From an uncultured Clostridia bacterium (lineage in GTDB: Bacteria; Bacillota; Clostridia; UBA1381), in assembly GCA_905235885.1 (NCBI GenBank), contig CAJONM010000129.1, forward strand, positions 1 to 8,252: a stretch of DNA of 8,252 nucleotides, given 5' to 3'. The notes under the pieces are model-generated. The model was not told where the DNA came from and did no database searches. It was given only the letters and a program-made list of their open reading frames with translations. Shown here piece after piece: positions 7,005 through 8,252 of this stretch (the stretch's first letter is position 1; every line of letters begins with the position of its first letter). The position numbers and the translations under genes are program-made.

Positions 7005-7022
7005 GTCCGCGCGATGTATAAT
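6994..7022 (+). promoter_or_regulatory. Promoter of the AraC-family regulator gene
   Basis: TTGATT (6994-6999), a 17-bp spacer and a perfect TATAAT (7017-7022) form a good sigma-A-type promoter on the plus strand. Transcription would begin near 7029, so the leader is only about 14 nt and the ribosome binding site lies almost at its 5' end. Confidence 0.7.
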
Positions 7023-7029
7023 TATATCC

Positions 7030-7034
7030 GGAGG
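7030..7034 (+). promoter_or_regulatory. Ribosome binding site of the regulator gene
   Basis: GGAGG, within CCGGAGGG, sits 8 nt before ATG 7043 and supports that start. Confidence 0.85.
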
Positions 7035-7042
7035 GAACAAAT

Positions 7043-7852
7043 ATGAACCATAATTTCAATCAGCTAACCGATCTGTTTAATTATATAAATATAAAAGCAT
7101 CGCACATATACCACGCCGAGGTCGGCACAGAATGGCAATTCAACGACTATTGCCATAACTTCAATCGCGTATATATCGTGCTTGACGGGAGCGGCGTTCT
7201 TTATAATGAACAGGAAAGCATAACAATGGCACCGCAAAATCTATATGTTATCCCCGCCAACTACAAATATAACTGCCGCTGCTACGATCATTTGGAAAAA
7301 TTCTTTATTCATTTCACCGCAACTATCCTTCCTCAACAGGATCTGTTATCGGGTATTGACAGGATCATATCATTCCCCATAACCGATCATCAGATACGAT
7401 CGCTACGCGAGCTGCTCTATGCCGAAAGCATAAAGTCCGCGCTTTTGCTGCAAAATTCAATACGCGATCTGATAATAAAAATAGCAGATCTCGACGCCAT
7501 ACACATCGACAGGGACATCGAGATCTACAAAAAATATGAAAAGCTTTACAAATATATTGAGGACAATCCCTATGCCGATCTTTCCGTAGCGGATGTATGT
7601 CGTCACATAGGCTTTTCTCAAACATATATAGGTCAGAAATTCAAATCCGATACCGGCAAAACCATAAAGCGGTATATTTCCTCTCGTATAACCGAGCGGA
7701 TAACATATCTCCTGCTGTTTACAGAAATGTCGATAAGCGATATTTCAAAGGAGCTTAGGTTTGAAAATGAGTCCTACTGCTCAAAATTCTATAAAAAAAA
7801 TAGCGGCATATCGCCGCGAGAATACAGAAAACGGCATAAACCACAGTTATAG
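7043..7852 (+). CDS. AraC-family transcriptional regulator
   Basis: A 269-residue cytoplasmic DNA-binding regulator of the sugar-responsive AraC type. Residues about 30-95 form the cupin-like ligand-binding domain, with the typical VYIVLDGSGVLY strand pair and APQNLYVIPAN. A helical connector follows (about 110-170). The C-terminal DNA-binding region spans about 165-265, with a first helix-turn-helix near 180-201 (LSVADVCRHIGFSQTYIGQ) and a second near 229-251 (ISDISKELRFENESYCSKF), closing with the family signature GISPREYR. The usual Gly in the second helix-turn-helix is Arg (ELRF), and the usual Ala in the linker helix is Thr. Length is normal for the family. It is divergent from the glycan-degrading enzyme gene, so the likely role is sugar-dependent control of that gene, with possible autoregulation through the repeats between them. 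The ligand cannot be read from the sequence. No clear terminator follows the stop. Confidence 0.93.
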   Translation: MNHNFNQLTDLFNYINIKASHIYHAEVGTEWQFNDYCHNFNRVYIVLDGSGVLYNEQESITMAPQNLYVIPANYKYNCRCYDHLEKFFIHFTATILPQQDLLSGIDRIISFPITDHQIRSLRELLYAESIKSALLLQNSIRDLIIKIADLDAIHIDRDIEIYKKYEKLYKYIEDNPYADLSVADVCRHIGFSQTYIGQKFKSDTGKTIKRYISSRITERITYLLLFTEMSISDISKELRFENESYCSKFYKKNSGISPREYRKRHKPQL

Positions 7853-8178
7853 AAAAATGTAAGAAGGGCGGTATAAACAGCTTGATAGTTGCTGTCCCAT
7901 ACAAATACCTTCAAAATGTTGCCGGATGCTATCGCGATACCTTCGCCGTCGGCATCCAATGTCGGATCGATCTCAGCCGCGGCGTCGTATATTGTAACAC
8001 TCTTTAATGTGTTGTCGGCTCCATATACGGCAACATAAACTTTATTTGCCGCATCGACAAGATCTTCAGATAATTTTATCTGATTTACAAATTCCGTTAC
8101 CGGCGCTTGATGGGCGTTTCCGTCCGCATCAACATACGGATTCGTCCTTGCGTTCGCCGCGCCGTCGGTATAATGAGA
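7853..8178 (-). pseudogene. Broken 3' end of another secreted-protein gene
   Basis: Minus-strand frame with convincing protein character but no start: it opens just after an in-frame TGA (8179-8181). It includes NPYVDADGNA, VTEFVNQIKLSEDLVDAANK, VYVAVYGADNTLKSVTIYD and ILKVFVWDSN, then reads without a stop into antisense of the regulator gene's end (stop 7789-7791). The ending ILKVFVWDSN is the hallmark of a C-terminal module seen in clostridial extracellular enzymes and resembles the C-terminal module of the large enzyme here. The protein-like stretch ends near 7873, about where such proteins normally end, so the true stop seems lost. A different minus-strand frame is open from the window edge (8252) to a TAA at 8097-8099, so a frameshift near 8180 could link both parts, or an unrelated fragment may be joined there. 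A remnant is the best reading; a sequencing frameshift is possible. Confidence 0.6.
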
Positions 8179-8252
8179 TCACTGTCGAATATGAGGATAT
8201 GTCTTTTAAGAAGTGCCGGCAGAGCTATTCCGGCTTTGTTGCACAGATAATC

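Noticed and set aside
8097..8252. The open minus-strand frame from the window edge (includes ALPALLKRHILIFDSDLII) as a gene of its own.
   Set aside because: It is cut by the window, I recognise no family, and its last part overlaps the better-supported remnant frame; it is mentioned only as possible upstream part of that remnant.
1..8252. CRISPR arrays, tRNA or rRNA genes, insertion sequences and riboswitches.
   Set aside because: I saw no regularly spaced repeats of CRISPR type, no tRNA or rRNA signature, no transposase frame or terminal inverted repeats, and the two 5' leaders are too short for a riboswitch.

Overview
This window looks like a carbohydrate-utilisation locus from an anaerobic, Gram-positive, gut- or rumen-type Clostridia. 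The signs are one very large secreted multidomain glycan-degrading enzyme, a Pro/Thr linker, bacterial Ig-like modules, strong AGGAGG-type ribosome binding sites and codon use of moderate GC content. I cannot name a genus.

Layout. Positions 1-124 hold the 3' flank of the large gene: a rho-independent terminator (82-109, minus strand) next to a long AT-rich palindrome (46-87). Positions 125-6889 (minus strand) are a single 2254-residue exported protein. In order from the N-terminus it has a signal peptide, an SGNH/sialate-O-acetylesterase-type esterase with an intact Ser-Asp-His set, two homologous modules of about 165 residues separated by a Pro/Thr linker, two Ig-like domains, a small beta module, a GH95 glycosidase of the 1,2-alpha-L-fucosidase type, and a small C-terminal module. 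Positions 6890-7042 are a compact divergent promoter region with sigma-A-like promoters on both strands and three TTTTTCT direct repeats spaced 21 and 19 bp. Positions 7043-7852 (plus strand) encode an AraC-family regulator. Positions 7853-8252 contain no intact gene, but hold the broken 3' end of another secreted-protein gene on the minus strand.

How the parts fit together. The regulator probably senses a sugar through its cupin-like N-domain and controls the divergently transcribed enzyme, and perhaps itself, from the shared intergenic region. The enzyme joins an O-acetyl esterase and a GH95 alpha-L-fucosidase/alpha-L-galactosidase in one exported chain. That pairing suits a glycan whose terminal L-fucose or L-galactose side chains are also O-acetylated, such as acetylated fucosylated xyloglucan or acetylated mucin-type glycans. 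The substrate is an inference.

The points most worth follow-up are the esterase-GH95 fusion, the unassigned duplicated module (a candidate carbohydrate-binding module), a Cys at a GH95 position thought to control fucose versus galactose preference, the phased operator-like repeats, and the gene remnant at the right edge.
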